Shown here piece after piece: positions 29,689 through 38,818 of a stretch of DNA of 64,000 nucleotides. Positions within the stretch are counted from its first letter, which is position 1; every line of letters begins with the position of its first letter. Source of the stretch: Clostridia bacterium (lineage in GTDB: Bacteria > Bacillota > Clostridia > Oscillospirales > SIG627); NCBI GenBank assembly GCA_017517325.1, contig JAFWZW010000003.1, positions 1 to 64,000 on the forward strand. The letters are read 5' to 3'. The notes under the pieces are model-generated. The model saw only the letters and a program-made list of their open reading frames with translations, made no database searches and was not told the origin of the DNA. A program made the position numbers and the translations under genes.

Positions 29689-31065
29689 TTATACCATTGT
29701 TTCAGGCTCAAGCATAGCGTGAAGTTCTTCTTTGGTCAAAAAACCCGCTTCGCTGAGAACGGTGCGCACGCTCTTCCCCGTTTTGATGGCTTCTTTGGCA
29801 GCCTTTGCCGCCTTTTGATAGCCAACCTTGGGGCAGATAGCAGTGATGATTCCAACGGAATTTTCCACCAGCGCCTCACATCTCCTTGCATTTGCCGTGA
29901 TACCTAAAATGCAGCGATCCACAAAGGTTTCAAGAGCACCTTCCATAGCACGGAGGGATTCAAACAGCTTATGATACAAAACGGGCTCGGCGTAGTTCAA
30001 TTCAAGCTGCCCTGCTTCCGCCGCCAAGGTAATGCAGGTGTCGTTGCCCATTACCAAAAAGGCCGTTTGGCTCATTACCTCGGGAATTACGGGATTCACC
30101 TTGCCGGGCATAATGGAGGATCCGTTCTGCATAGGAGGAAGATTGATCTCCTGAAAGCCGCAACGGGGACCCGAGGACATTAAGCGAAGGTCGTTTGCCA
30201 TTTTGGAGCAGGAAACCGCACAAGTCTTTAAGGCAGAGGAAACAAAGGCAAAGGAATCGAGGTTTTGGGTGCCATCAATAAGATCCACGGCCTTCTTAAT
30301 GGGAAGGCCGGTAATATCGGACAAGGTGGGTGCCAAGGCTCCAACGTATTCATCCTTGGCGTTGAGGCTTGTACCTACTGCCGTTCCGCCTAAATTCACG
30401 TAATACATTTCCCCAAGGGCGCGTTCCAGACGAACAAGATCCCGCAGAACGGCGCGGCGATAGGCACCAAATTCGGAGCCAAGACGGATAGGAACGGCAT
30501 CCTGCATTTGGGTGCGCCCCATTTTGATCACGGAATGGAATTGCTTTTTCTTTTTTTCCAGCGCATCCTCCAGACGACGAAGCTGAGCTATAACACGGAT
30601 CAACAATTTTGCGGTGGTCAGCTTTGCAGCTGTGGGGATTACGTCGTTGGTGGATTGAGAGCGATTCACGTGGTCGTTTGGGTGAACGATGGTATAGTCC
30701 CCTTTCCTCCCCCCTAAAATTTCTATGGCGCGGTTAGCGATCACTTCGTTGGCATTCATATTGGCCGTGGTACCTGCGCCTCCCTGCACGGGATCGCAAA
30801 TAAACTGATCCCACAAATTCCCCTCAATGATCTCATCGCAGGCTTTGCAAATAGCATCCTTCCTTTCAAGGCTCATTTCATCCACGGCATAATTTGTGAT
30901 GGCGCAAGCCTTTTTTACCTGAGCCAATGAAATAATAAATTCCGGAAGCAATCTTTGACCCGTTATGCAAAAATTCTCTGCACCGCGCATAGACTGCACG
31001 CCGTAATAAGCATTGACGGGGACCTTTTTTTCCCCGATCGAATCAGACTCCAAACGATAATCCAT
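29689..31065 (-). CDS. aspA: Aspartate ammonia-lyase
   Basis: 458 residues, ATG 31065 with GGAGG. Aspartase/fumarase superfamily: the signature loop GSSIMPGKVNP (about 318-328), GAGTTANMNANEVIANRA and HVNRSQSTNDVIPTAAKL. The N-terminus YRLESDSIGEKKVPVNAYYGVQSMR follows aspartases more closely than fumarases. It releases ammonia from aspartate to give fumarate. Promoter TTTACA, 17 bp, TATACT at 31096-31124. Confidence 0.9.
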   Translation of the reverse strand: MDYRLESDSIGEKKVPVNAYYGVQSMRGAENFCITGQRLLPEFIISLAQVKKACAITNYAVDEMSLERKDAICKACDEIIEGNLWDQFICDPVQGGAGTTANMNANEVIANRAIEILGGRKGDYTIVHPNDHVNRSQSTNDVIPTAAKLTTAKLLIRVIAQLRRLEDALEKKKKQFHSVIKMGRTQMQDAVPIRLGSEFGAYRRAVLRDLVRLERALGEMYYVNLGGTAVGTSLNAKDEYVGALAPTLSDITGLPIKKAVDLIDGTQNLDSFAFVSSALKTCAVSCSKMANDLRLMSSGPRCGFQEINLPPMQNGSSIMPGKVNPVIPEVMSQTAFLVMGNDTCITLAAEAGQLELNYAEPVLYHKLFESLRAMEGALETFVDRCILGITANARRCEALVENSVGIITAICPKVGYQKAAKAAKEAIKTGKSVRTVLSEAGFLTKEELHAMLEPETMV

Positions 31066-31095
31066 AATGTTCCTCCACGCATTTTTTGCAATGGA

Positions 31096-31124
31096 AGTAT
31101 ACCACTTTCGTTTTATTTTGTAAA
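31096..31124 (-). promoter_or_regulatory. aspA promoter
   Basis: -35 TTTACA at 31119-31124 and -10 TATACT at 31096-31101, 17-bp spacer. Confidence 0.65.
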
Positions 31125-31217
31125 GTGGTTTTTTAAATTTTGTTTTATATTTTAAAGCTTTAAATCAAAACCGTTTTATCATTTGCGGTTTCAAAAAGAT
31201 CAAAGAAGCAATAAATA

Positions 31218-31769
31218 TCACGTTCCCTTCTGATGGAGAAAGCAGTCAGGCTCGTGAGAGAGGATAATACCGATGGCTTGCAGATAGGAATAGACGATCA
31301 CGGAGCCTACGTATCTCATTCCCCTTTTTTTTAAATCCTTCGAAATAGCATCCGAGAGCGAATTGGTGGTCAAACCAACCTCGTAGTGGTTTTCGCCCTT
31401 GGTAAAAACTTTTAAGTAGTTGTAAAAAGAGCCGTATTCCTTTGAAATCTCATTAAAGATCTTGCTGTTTTCTATGCTTGCGCAGATCTTTTTTCGATTT
31501 CTTATGATCCCCGTATCGCTCATCAGCTCGTTTACTTTTTTGGAATCATACTCTATGACCTTATGAATATCAAAGCCGTCGTAGGCTTTTCGGAAGTTCT
31601 CTCTTTTTTTCAAAACACATTCCCAGGATAAGCCCGCCTGGAAGGATTCCAGAATCAGCATTTCATATAAATATTGCTCCTCATAATTCGGAACGCCCCA
31701 TTCCCGATCGTGATATTCCACGTATAACGGACTATTCAAATTGCACCAGCTGCACCTTTTTCGTTTCAT
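31218..31769 (-). CDS. tag: DNA-3-methyladenine glycosylase I
   Basis: 183 residues, the standard length. It removes 3-methyladenine from alkylated DNA. Zinc-binding Cys and His are present at both ends (RCSWCNL at the start, SHEPDCFLHQ at the end). Motifs EYHDREWGVP, LILESFQAGLSWECVLKKRENFR and MRYVGSVIVYSYLQAIG are as in E. coli Tag. Confidence 0.95.
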   Translation of the reverse strand: MKRKRCSWCNLNSPLYVEYHDREWGVPNYEEQYLYEMLILESFQAGLSWECVLKKRENFRKAYDGFDIHKVIEYDSKKVNELMSDTGIIRNRKKICASIENSKIFNEISKEYGSFYNYLKVFTKGENHYEVGLTTNSLSDAISKDLKKRGMRYVGSVIVYSYLQAIGIILSHEPDCFLHQKGT

Positions 31770-31821
31770 TTCACACCTCCGTTTTTTCCCATTATATCAC
31801 AATTCTTCCATCACACAATAA

Positions 31822-31858
31822 CAGATCAAAGCGGTTGTCATCCAACCGCTTTGATCTG
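31822..31858. terminator. Terminator-like hairpin
   Basis: CAGATCAAAGCGGTTG, loop TCAT, CCAACCGCTTTGATCTG. A long perfect stem upstream of tag, so it most likely ends transcription coming from either side. Confidence 0.6.
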
Positions 31859-31933
31859 CCGTATTATCGGTTCACTTTTATACCGATGGATTTCTAATCG
31901 GAAATTTTGTGTTTCTAAAACGAAATATAGTTC

Positions 31934-31962
31934 TTGCAAATCCTCTCGATTTATGTTATAAT
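31934..31962 (+). promoter_or_regulatory. Promoter of the 51-residue ORF
   Basis: TTGCAA, 17 bp, TATAAT, 34 bp before the ATG. Confidence 0.7.
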
Positions 31963-31996
31963 ATATCCGTTAAATTGAAAAAATGGAAGGTATGTT

Positions 31997-32152
31997 ATGA
32001 CCGTAAATTATAATAAGCTCTGGAAAAAGCTCATTGATGCCGAGGGAACGCTTGATATTGAACTGCTTGAAAACTACATTGTAGATCACCTCGGCGTCAC
32101 CATTGGCGAGGAATACGCCGAGCCGCAAGGAAGAATTACCTTTACCGAGTGA
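31997..32152 (+). CDS. 51-residue protein, unknown function
   Basis: ATG 31997 to TGA 32152 with GGAAGG before the start, a consensus promoter and a strong terminator (32178-32218), so it has a complete transcription unit. The sequence begins MTVNYNKLWKKLIDA, a stretch that resembles the start of small Xre proteins. It then diverges into an acidic, leucine-rich helix and ends YAEPQGRITFTE. It could be a remnant of a regulator or a genuine small acidic protein. Confidence 0.6.
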   Translation: MTVNYNKLWKKLIDAEGTLDIELLENYIVDHLGVTIGEEYAEPQGRITFTE

Positions 32153-32177
32153 ATTTTCAATAGCAAGTAATCATAAC

Positions 32178-32218
32178 AAAAAACGCCACCTTAGACTTTC
32201 ATCTAAGATGGCGTTTTT
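32178..32218 (+). terminator. Terminator of the 51-residue ORF
   Basis: AAAAACGCCACCTTAGA pairs with TCTAAGATGGCGTTTTT. Confidence 0.8.
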
Positions 32219-32288
32219 GTTCGTATCAGAGCGAAACCTTCACGGCGAAGCCGCCGCTAAAGAAGTAAGTGTTCGTCCAATACACGTT

Positions 32289-32636
32289 TGGTGGAGTCGA
32301 GGGGAATCGAACCCCTGTCCGAAATTTGATTCACAGGAACTTCTCCGGGTGCAGTCGGTGCTTAAAATTCCCGGGCTACGCTGTCCGCCGACAGGCTACG
32401 CAGCCGGTAGCTTCATAAATGCATGACCCGACTCAAAGCTTTATCGGATACACGTTCACCGCTCATGTGACACCCAAGCCGAGGCCGCGGTGCTCCTCGG
32501 GTGGATGGCCGCCTAATTAGGCAGCGAGAGCTACTCTATTGTTAGCGTTTAATTTTTAATTTGCAGTTTTGAAGAGTGTCTGCGACTCTACCCGCTACTC
32601 CTGCTTCAGAAACCCCGTCGAAACCATTACGACCCC
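32289..32636 (-). ncRNA. ssrA: tmRNA
   Basis: 348 bases with CCA end. The 5' end GGGGTCGTAATGGTTTCGAC and the 3' T arm GGTTCGATTCCCC pair as the tRNA-like domain. The tag frame is preceded by TTAAAC and reads GCT AAC AAT AGA GTA GCT CTC GCT GCC TAA, giving ANNRVALAA (plus the uncoded alanine). It tags stalled peptides for proteolysis. It lies only a few bases past the last gene of the scp-dac-rlu operon. Confidence 0.96.
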
Positions 32637-32639
32637 ATA

Positions 32640-33062
32640 TCAGCTATGGCAATGGTGACAATCGCCACTGCAATGCTCATGATCACACGCGGTCCCCTCG
32701 GGCTCGGGGAACTCCATAACAAAGAGCGTATCGCTGATCTTATCAAAGCCAACCGCTTCCGCGATGACGGCATCATCCTCACAGAGAATGGGATAGATCA
32801 CCGATGCGACCTGTACGCGCTGAAGAAATTCTACCACACTTGTGAACACGTTTGCAAGCATTTTTACAGAAATTTTATTTTCAATGGCTACTGCATTGAG
32901 AATATAGGCGGCTTCTCCCACGAATTTGATCTGAAAGAGACCTAATTTATCATCATCCGAAAAGATCTTAAAGCCAACGGCACCTTTCTCCATGGAAACA
33001 CCTGCGGCGGTGCAATAGGCAAGATGCTCAGTTTCGGATTCAAAGGGGGACAGGTGGATCAT
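32640..33062 (-). CDS. Conserved hypothetical protein with Cys/His-rich tail
   Basis: 140 residues overlapping the rluB stop by 4 bases. Residues 1-120 have an acetyltransferase-like pattern (FQIKFVGEAAYILNAVAI, MLANVFTSVVEFLQR, AEAVGFDKISDTLFVMEF) but lack a clear acetyl-CoA loop. The last 15 residues are DHEHCSGDCHHCHS, a likely metal-binding tail. No function can be assigned. Its fixed position behind rluB suggests a ribosome- or envelope-linked role only by association. Confidence 0.75.
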   Translation of the reverse strand: MIHLSPFESETEHLAYCTAAGVSMEKGAVGFKIFSDDDKLGLFQIKFVGEAAYILNAVAIENKISVKMLANVFTSVVEFLQRVQVASVIYPILCEDDAVIAEAVGFDKISDTLFVMEFPEPEGTACDHEHCSGDCHHCHS

Positions 33063-33778
33063 AATTCACACAGCGCCATCAGGGCGCGAAGCTCCTTTTC
33101 TTCTAATTCTTCCCAAGTACCGGAACGCAAAGAGCCAAGCTGGACCTTTCCTTCCGAAATACGCTTCAGTCTCGTAACCTCAAGGCCCACCAGCTCACAC
33201 ATTTTGCGTATCTGGCGGTTTCTGCCTTCTTTCAAGATAAAGCGAAGTTTTGTGGGAATGGCAGGCTCGGGACAGGTTACCCTGCAAGGAAGGATGGTGT
33301 AGCCATCCAACTCCATTGGGCCGTTAAGCTTTTTCATTTGCTCTTCGCTGGGAACGGTACGAACCTTTACCACGTACACCTTCTCTACCCCGCTTTTAGG
33401 ATGCATCAGGGCATTGGCAAGGGCCCCGTCGTTGGTCATCAAAAGCAGACCCTCGGAATCCAGATCCAGACGACCTATGGGATAAACGCGCTCGGGCACG
33501 TTCTTCACCAGATCGGCAACGCACTTTCTTCCCTTTTCGTCCGACATCGTAGAGACGTATCCACGGGGTTTATTGAGCTTAATATAAATTTTCTTGCCGC
33601 TGGGAACGACGGTTTTTCCTTGGAAGGTAACGAAATCCTTCCCCGAGCGCACCTTCTGACCGATGAGGGCGCATCTTCCGTTGATCATAACCTTTCCTGC
33701 GGCAATTTCTTCTTCGGCCTTTCTGCGGCTCATAACGCCGCAATCTGCCAGATATTTTTGTATTCTTACTTCTTCCAT
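33059..33778 (-). CDS. rluB: 23S rRNA pseudouridine synthase (RluB family)
   Basis: 239 residues from ATG 33778, inside the end of dacF; a TTG four codons upstream is an alternative. An S4 domain (RIQKYLADCGVMSRRKAEEEIAAGKVMING, about 3-45) precedes the RsuA/RluB catalytic domain. Catalytic Asp lies in YPIGRLDLDSEGLLLMTNDG, and GRNRQIRKMCELVG follows. It converts a uridine of 23S rRNA to pseudouridine. Confidence 0.93.
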   Translation of the reverse strand: MEEVRIQKYLADCGVMSRRKAEEEIAAGKVMINGRCALIGQKVRSGKDFVTFQGKTVVPSGKKIYIKLNKPRGYVSTMSDEKGRKCVADLVKNVPERVYPIGRLDLDSEGLLLMTNDGALANALMHPKSGVEKVYVVKVRTVPSEEQMKKLNGPMELDGYTILPCRVTCPEPAIPTKLRFILKEGRNRQIRKMCELVGLEVTRLKRISEGKVQLGSLRSGTWEELEEKELRALMALCEL

Positions 33779-34929
33779 TTTTTTAACCAATCACAAAATC
33801 GTTTCCATATTTTTTGCCAAAAACCCGGTGGGATCTCTCTTTGGTCAACGCTTACCTCCGCACAAAGAGGAATCCGTGCTATCTCATTTTCTCCCAAGGT
33901 ATAGACGACCTCACCCAAAACGTCATCCTTTGCTATGGGGGCGTAGACGAAGGTAGGCAATTCCACGCGAGAACGAACGGTTTCTTCCGAACGGATCATA
34001 CACGAAGCGCTCCCAACGTTTATAAGCGAAAGAACGGGTGCCGTTCCGCCTACCACGGGAATCTCAAGCTTTAAGCCACCTTCTTCAACGAGGGTTTCCG
34101 AATGATATTGGGAAAAGCCGAAGTCAAAGAGGCTTGCGTGATCCCGCCAGTCGTCGGGGGCCCCCAAGGTGGTACACACAAGGGTCTTTCCGTCACGGCA
34201 CGCGGCGGTTACAAGGCATCTTCCCGCCGCTTTGGTAAAGCCCGTCTTCCCTGCCACGCAGCCATCGTACGAACGAAGCAGACGATTGTGGTTAGAAAGG
34301 TAACGGGTCTTGCCTTCGGGGGCTGAAATGGTTTTGGTCCGAGTTCCCGAGATCTCCGCAAACAGAGGATTCTTCATCGCACTACACATCAAAAGAGATA
34401 GATCCCTTGCTGTAGAGAGGTGTCCATCCTCCTGCAAACCGTTGGGGTTTACGAAATGGGAGCCGTTCATTCCCAGCTCCGCCGCTTTTTGGTTCATCGC
34501 TTCGGCAAAGGCGGGAACGCTTCCCGAAACGTGAAGGGCAATGGCAACGGCGGCATCGTTGGCGCTCTCCAGCATCATAGCATAGATCAGCTCCAGCAGG
34601 GTCAATTCCTCCCCTGCTACAAGGTAAACGGAGGAGCCTTCGATCCCTACGGCCTCCTTTGGGATGACAACCTTTGCATTGAGGTCACCCTTTTCCAAGG
34701 CCACAAGGCAAGTCATAATCTTGGTTGTGCTTGCCATAGGAACGGCTCGATCGGCGGCAGACTGGGCTAAAACGGCACCTGTATCCGCATCCATTAAAAA
34801 ATAGCTTTGTGCTGAGATATCACGCCAAACCGCCACGGCAGTTTCCCCCGGGGAAGCAAAGACCGTCAACGGAATAAGACACGCAAAAATCAGCGCGAAA
34901 CAAAGAAATCGGATCCATATTTTTTTCAT
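33766..34929 (-). CDS. dacF: D-alanyl-D-alanine carboxypeptidase (sporulation-type DacF/DacB)
   Basis: 387 residues. The signal peptide (1-25) ends VFAS. It is an S11 peptidase with Ser67 in STTK, SAN (about 124-126) and KTGFT (about 223). The C-terminal PBP5-like beta domain spans about 270-365, and a basic amphipathic helix (FWQKIWKRFCDWLKKWKK) anchors the enzyme to the membrane. It trims D-Ala from peptidoglycan stem peptides. The neighbouring ytfJ and scpAB genes match the sporulation-linked dacF layout. It overlaps rluB by 13 bases. Confidence 0.93.
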   Translation of the reverse strand: MKKIWIRFLCFALIFACLIPLTVFASPGETAVAVWRDISAQSYFLMDADTGAVLAQSAADRAVPMASTTKIMTCLVALEKGDLNAKVVIPKEAVGIEGSSVYLVAGEELTLLELIYAMMLESANDAAVAIALHVSGSVPAFAEAMNQKAAELGMNGSHFVNPNGLQEDGHLSTARDLSLLMCSAMKNPLFAEISGTRTKTISAPEGKTRYLSNHNRLLRSYDGCVAGKTGFTKAAGRCLVTAACRDGKTLVCTTLGAPDDWRDHASLFDFGFSQYHSETLVEEGGLKLEIPVVGGTAPVLSLINVGSASCMIRSEETVRSRVELPTFVYAPIAKDDVLGEVVYTLGENEIARIPLCAEVSVDQREIPPGFWQKIWKRFCDWLKKWKK

Positions 34930-34989
34930 TCTGTTTCTCCCTTATCCTCTTTTTGTGAGTATATGAGAAACAAAATGAAATCATACCCT

Positions 34990-35472
34990 TTATTCTGCGG
35001 ACACTTCAAGCTCGGCAGGTGCTTCGGCAGACTCTGTGGGTGCTACCGTTTCTTCCTGCTGTGCTTTCTTCGTATCTTTTTTAAAATAGGATTTGACCTT
35101 TTCGAAAATGGCGGGGGATTTATCCACCAGATCCGAAATGGTATTGACGATGGCACTATCGGAGGAGACGCTGGTGCCGTTCACGTTCATCACCCTCACT
35201 TCACCGCCTGATACCACAAGAAAAGTCAGAGGGGTAACGGACATACCAGCAGCATTGCCGCCGCCGAAATGAGGCATATCACGGCGGGGATTGGCTTTGC
35301 TGTCAAAATCCACACCGCCGGAGGTAAAGCCACAGCTCACCTTGGAAATGGGAATAATGGTAACACCGTCAGGCAGAGAGATGGGGGTACCCACCACGGC
35401 ATCCGCATCCAACACCTTTTTGATGTTTTCCAATGAGGCATCGATCACTTGTTTCAACGGGATCTCATTCAT
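34990..35472 (-). CDS. ytfJ: GerW family sporulation protein YtfJ
   Basis: 160 residues. The family core PISLPDGVTIIPISKVSCGFTSGGVDF and FGGGNAAGMSVTPLTFLVV is conserved. An Ala/Glu-rich C-terminal tail (about 135-160) is variable. GerW is needed for L-alanine germination in Bacillus spores and is a marker of endospore formers. It overlaps the DUF2953 gene by 4 bases. Confidence 0.93.
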   Translation of the reverse strand: MNEIPLKQVIDASLENIKKVLDADAVVGTPISLPDGVTIIPISKVSCGFTSGGVDFDSKANPRRDMPHFGGGNAAGMSVTPLTFLVVSGGEVRVMNVNGTSVSSDSAIVNTISDLVDKSPAIFEKVKSYFKKDTKKAQQEETVAPTESAEAPAELEVSAE

Positions 35473-36068
35473 GATTGAACATCCTTTCCTTCAAATAATC
35501 TTAAATAGGCACGCAAAAGTACGCCGATCAGATGAAACGCTTTTACCGTCAGATCCAAATGAATGGAAAAACGGCTTTTTTCCGAAACGAAATCAGGCGC
35601 GATCACAAGATTACGGTTATCGCAACGAAAATGGGAATAGTGCTGAAGAAGAGCGCAAAGACCGTTTGCAGCCTGAATGGCACCGCCGTAAAGAAGAGCC
35701 GTCTCTGCGGCATCGGCAGTTCCGATGGAAACGTGAAGCTCCTTCAGGTAGATCTTCATTTTGGAAAAATGCTCTTTCAGGGCGCGGCCGATGATCCGAC
35801 CGATGCGCAAAAGAAATTCGACAAAGCCCAAAGGATCTGCACGGTTTTTGCGTTTTGTTCCTCCTTGCGCAGGCTCGCTTTCCGCAGACTTTTTCGTTTT
35901 CTTTTCTTGGGTAAAACGGCGAAAAAGCTTCATTCCGTCAAAACGAAAAAGTAAAACACGCACGGTAACCTTGGCGCTCTCGCCGTAAGTAAAAATCACG
36001 TGGATATTGACAAAGAGCAAAAAGAGGATTAAAGCCAGAAGAGCCAAAAAAACATAAAGAGCGATCAC
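35469..36068 (-). CDS. DUF2953 domain protein
   Basis: 199 residues. An N-terminal membrane helix (about 4-24) precedes a charged linker and the DUF2953 domain (ELHVSIGTADAAETALLYGGAIQAANGL, then RCDNRNLVIAPDF). It always travels with ytfJ and scpAB in Clostridia and Bacilli (B. subtilis YtfI). Function unknown, presumably sporulation-linked. It overlaps both neighbours by 4 bases. Confidence 0.88.
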   Translation of the reverse strand: MIALYVFLALLALILFLLFVNIHVIFTYGESAKVTVRVLLFRFDGMKLFRRFTQEKKTKKSAESEPAQGGTKRKNRADPLGFVEFLLRIGRIIGRALKEHFSKMKIYLKELHVSIGTADAAETALLYGGAIQAANGLCALLQHYSHFRCDNRNLVIAPDFVSEKSRFSIHLDLTVKAFHLIGVLLRAYLRLFEGKDVQS

Positions 36069-36646
36069 GAATCTTCCTCTTCCTCGGAGACGGAATCCAT
36101 CTTCAGCTGGACTGATACCTCACCGGGGAGATCTTCAAGACTCTCAAGACCAAAGCAACGGAGAAAATTGGGAGTGGTTTGATACAGAATGGGTCTGCCG
36201 GGTGCATCCAATCTGCCACATTCTTCAATAAGCTCTCGCTGGATCAGGGTGGCAATGATTCCGGAGCAATCCACGCCGCGCACCTGCTCAATGTAGGTTT
36301 TGGTTACGGGTTGTTTATACGCCACGATGGATAAGGCTTCCAGAGCGGCTTTTGAGATGGGCGCGGTGCGCTTGATCTCAAGAAGCTTCTGAACGGGCTC
36401 AGCATATTCCCTTTTGGTGCAAAGCTGAACGGCATCGCCAACACGGCAAAGCTGGAAGGAGGAATCCTTATGAGAAAGCCTTTCTTCCAATTCGTCCACG
36501 ATCACGCCCACCTCAAGCTTCGTAATGTCAAAGATCTGTGCCAATCTCTCAACGGTAACGGGGTCACCCCCTGCAAAGAGAACGGCCTCCAGAGCGTTTA
36601 CAAGATACCCTTTTTCGTAACTGACAAATTTCAGTGAGTATTTCAT
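36065..36646 (-). CDS. scpB: Segregation and condensation protein B
   Basis: 193 residues. Two winged-helix domains are apparent: NALEAVLFAGGDPVTVERLAQIF, then SKAALEALSIVAYKQPVTKTYIEQVRGVD and RPILYQTTPNFLRCFGL. It dimerises and joins ScpA and SMC in the condensin that compacts and segregates chromosomes. It overlaps scpA and DUF2953 by 4 bases each. Confidence 0.96.
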   Translation of the reverse strand: MKYSLKFVSYEKGYLVNALEAVLFAGGDPVTVERLAQIFDITKLEVGVIVDELEERLSHKDSSFQLCRVGDAVQLCTKREYAEPVQKLLEIKRTAPISKAALEALSIVAYKQPVTKTYIEQVRGVDCSGIIATLIQRELIEECGRLDAPGRPILYQTTPNFLRCFGLESLEDLPGEVSVQLKMDSVSEEEEDS

Positions 36647-37386
36647 GCCTTCGCTCCTTTCTTTTCCATATTCAAACTGATAATATAATCCCCATCACAG
36701 CGCTCAAAATGGACTCTGCCGCTTTGAACAAGCTCTAAAATAGCAAGGAAGGTTGCAACACGGTCACTGCGGGCACCTTGTTCCCGAAGCATTGAAGCAA
36801 AGGAAACGCTGTTCCCACGTGGAAACGCCTTTACCATTCGGCGCAGAACGAACACCACCTTGGATTCCACCGGGGTGATCTTGGCGGAGAAGATACTTTG
36901 CACGTCCTCCTTCTTTTTCCGTTCCCGCTCCTCACGAAGGGCAGTTCGCATCTGCGAAAAGGCTTCCCAAAGCAGGGCAGGATCGGTGGTCACTGCTTCG
37001 ATCTTCACAATGGGAGGAACCGGGGTGGGGTGATACCGATGATAATACTCTTTTTCCCGTTCCGCCAAAAAGGTAGCGGCGCGTTTCACCTCTGAATACT
37101 CAATGAGAGAACGAACCAGATCATCACGGGGGTCTTCCTCGTCATCTTCCTTGGGAAGGAGCATTTTGGATTTAATATACAAAAGCTCGCAGGCCATCAC
37201 GATAAATTCGCTGGAAAGCTCGGCATTGTAGATCTGGCAAAGCTCCATATACTCCAGATACTGCTCCAGAATATCCGCAATGGGAATATCGTAAATATTG
37301 ATTTTTTGTTTGGTGATCAAGGTCAGGAGAAGGTCAAGGGGACCATCGTAAATCTCCAGCTTGAAATTTAACTGTTCCGTTGCCAT
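36643..37386 (-). CDS. scpA: Segregation and condensation protein A
   Basis: 247 residues, kleisin family. N-terminal FKLEIYDGPLDLLLTLITKQKINIYDIPIADI is the SMC-binding helical domain. The middle has ELLYIKSKMLLP and the C-terminus is a winged helix. It bridges SMC heads. It is co-transcribed with scpB and touches the M50 protease gene by one base. Confidence 0.96.
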   Translation of the reverse strand: MATEQLNFKLEIYDGPLDLLLTLITKQKINIYDIPIADILEQYLEYMELCQIYNAELSSEFIVMACELLYIKSKMLLPKEDDEEDPRDDLVRSLIEYSEVKRAATFLAEREKEYYHRYHPTPVPPIVKIEAVTTDPALLWEAFSQMRTALREERERKKKEDVQSIFSAKITPVESKVVFVLRRMVKAFPRGNSVSFASMLREQGARSDRVATFLAILELVQSGRVHFERCDGDYIISLNMEKKGAKA

Positions 37387-38054
37387 TAAAGGATGACTCC
37401 TTGTGCGATGGTAATAAACACGCGGTAAATTACTGAAACAACTGCGTGAATTGGGGTAGAAAGGATCCCCAATGCAAGCAGTAAAATCATAACGAACTGA
37501 AAATAGCGTTCGTAAGGGGCAATTTTATAAAGAACCTGATACGGAAGAAACGCATACAGGATCTTGGAGCCGTCAAGAGGGGGCACGGGGATCAGGTTGA
37601 AAACACCAAGACCTAAGTTGATGCTGACCATATACCCTGCCATAGTCACCAAAAAGTAATAAGGGGTAGGCGTTGCGCCAAACAACTGATGACGGATACC
37701 CAAGCCGTAGAGAAAAACGTAAAGAAACGAAGACAAGAAGGCCAGAGCAAAATTGGAAAGAGGCCCTGCAAGTGCCGTTAACGCCATATCCCGCTTGGGC
37801 TTCTTAAAATAGCGGGGATCCACCGATACCGGTTTTGCCCAGCCGATACGAAAAACTAAAAGAGAAATAAAGCCGATGGGGTCGATATGGCGCAAAGGGT
37901 TCATAGAAAGCCTGCCCATATATTTGGCGGTAGGGTCACCCAAGCGGTAAGCGGCATAGCCGTGCATCATTTCGTGAACGGAAAGGGCTATGAGGATCAC
38001 CGGCAGGGTAAGAAGGATATCCAAAATGCGATTAATCAGCTGTTCCATATTCAA
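37386..38054 (-). CDS. Site-2 protease family (M50) membrane metalloprotease
   Basis: 222 residues with about six membrane segments. The zinc motif is HEMMH (about 27-31) in LSVHEMMHGYAAYRLGDPTAK. The second metal site is NLIPVPPLDGSKIL (about 155-168). It belongs to the compact YwhC-type M50 group upstream of scpA in Firmicutes. It cleaves within the membrane; the substrate is unknown. Confidence 0.92.
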   Translation of the reverse strand: MNMEQLINRILDILLTLPVILIALSVHEMMHGYAAYRLGDPTAKYMGRLSMNPLRHIDPIGFISLLVFRIGWAKPVSVDPRYFKKPKRDMALTALAGPLSNFALAFLSSFLYVFLYGLGIRHQLFGATPTPYYFLVTMAGYMVSINLGLGVFNLIPVPPLDGSKILYAFLPYQVLYKIAPYERYFQFVMILLLALGILSTPIHAVVSVIYRVFITIAQGVIL

Positions 38055-38818
38055 TCTCGTTTCATTCTCTCTCTTCTGAGCACCTCAAAGGCACAGATAG
38101 CAGAAGCGGCTGAGGCGGTAAGGGAGCCTGAAAAGACTCTTCCGTAAGGAATGCGGATCTTTTCATCGGCGGCATCCAAAAATTCTCGCGATATACCGCG
38201 TTTTTCACCACCTACGATGAGAAAAAGCGGGCGGGCAAGGTCGGCCTCGAAGAGCTCCACGGAATCCTTTTCGGAGGCACAGACAACACGATACCCTTTT
38301 TCCTTGGCAAGGGCACAGAGAGCGGCACCGTCTTCATAGGTGGCACAAGGGATCGCCTCCGTAGTACCTGCAGAGGAACGAAGGGTCACGCCTGCGGCAC
38401 TCAGCCAGTTGCGGGGAGTCAGAATCATTCCACCGGCACCCGCCGCATAAAAGGAGCGAACGGCACAGCCGAAGTTGAAAGGATCCTCGATCCCGCAAAT
38501 GAGAAAGACGAAACCGTTACCACGGTCGAAAACCTCTTCGGGAGAAAGCATTTCTCTCTCCCCCACTCTGGCAATCACGCCACCGTGGGTGTGACCCGTG
38601 GTAACGGAATCAAAAAACGCTTCGGTTTCCATGCGCACGGGTATCTTATTCTTTTTGGCAAGCGAAAGGAGACGGAGAATATTCCTCTCCTCCTTCTTTG
38701 CTCTGGGAAGCAAAAGGATCTCATAGACCGGGCGAGATTTGTGCTTCAGCACCGAAAGGATGGAAAGAGCTCCTTCGGCGAAATGAGATTCCCCTTGTTT
38801 TTCCTTATCTTTTCTCAT
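38051..38818 (-). CDS. TrmH/SpoU-family RNA methyltransferase
   Basis: 255 residues. A short L30e-like N-terminal part (about 1-90) precedes the SPOUT knot: GIEDPFNFGCAVRSFYAAGAGGMIL (motif 1), LFLIVGGEKRGISREFLDAAD (motif 2) and RIPYGRVFSGSLTASAASAICAFE (motif 3). It methylates a ribose 2'-OH in rRNA or tRNA. The RNA target is not readable. It overlaps both yebC and the M50 gene by 4 bases. Confidence 0.9.
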   Translation of the reverse strand: MRKDKEKQGESHFAEGALSILSVLKHKSRPVYEILLLPRAKKEERNILRLLSLAKKNKIPVRMETEAFFDSVTTGHTHGGVIARVGEREMLSPEEVFDRGNGFVFLICGIEDPFNFGCAVRSFYAAGAGGMILTPRNWLSAAGVTLRSSAGTTEAIPCATYEDGAALCALAKEKGYRVVCASEKDSVELFEADLARPLFLIVGGEKRGISREFLDAADEKIRIPYGRVFSGSLTASAASAICAFEVLRRERMKRD

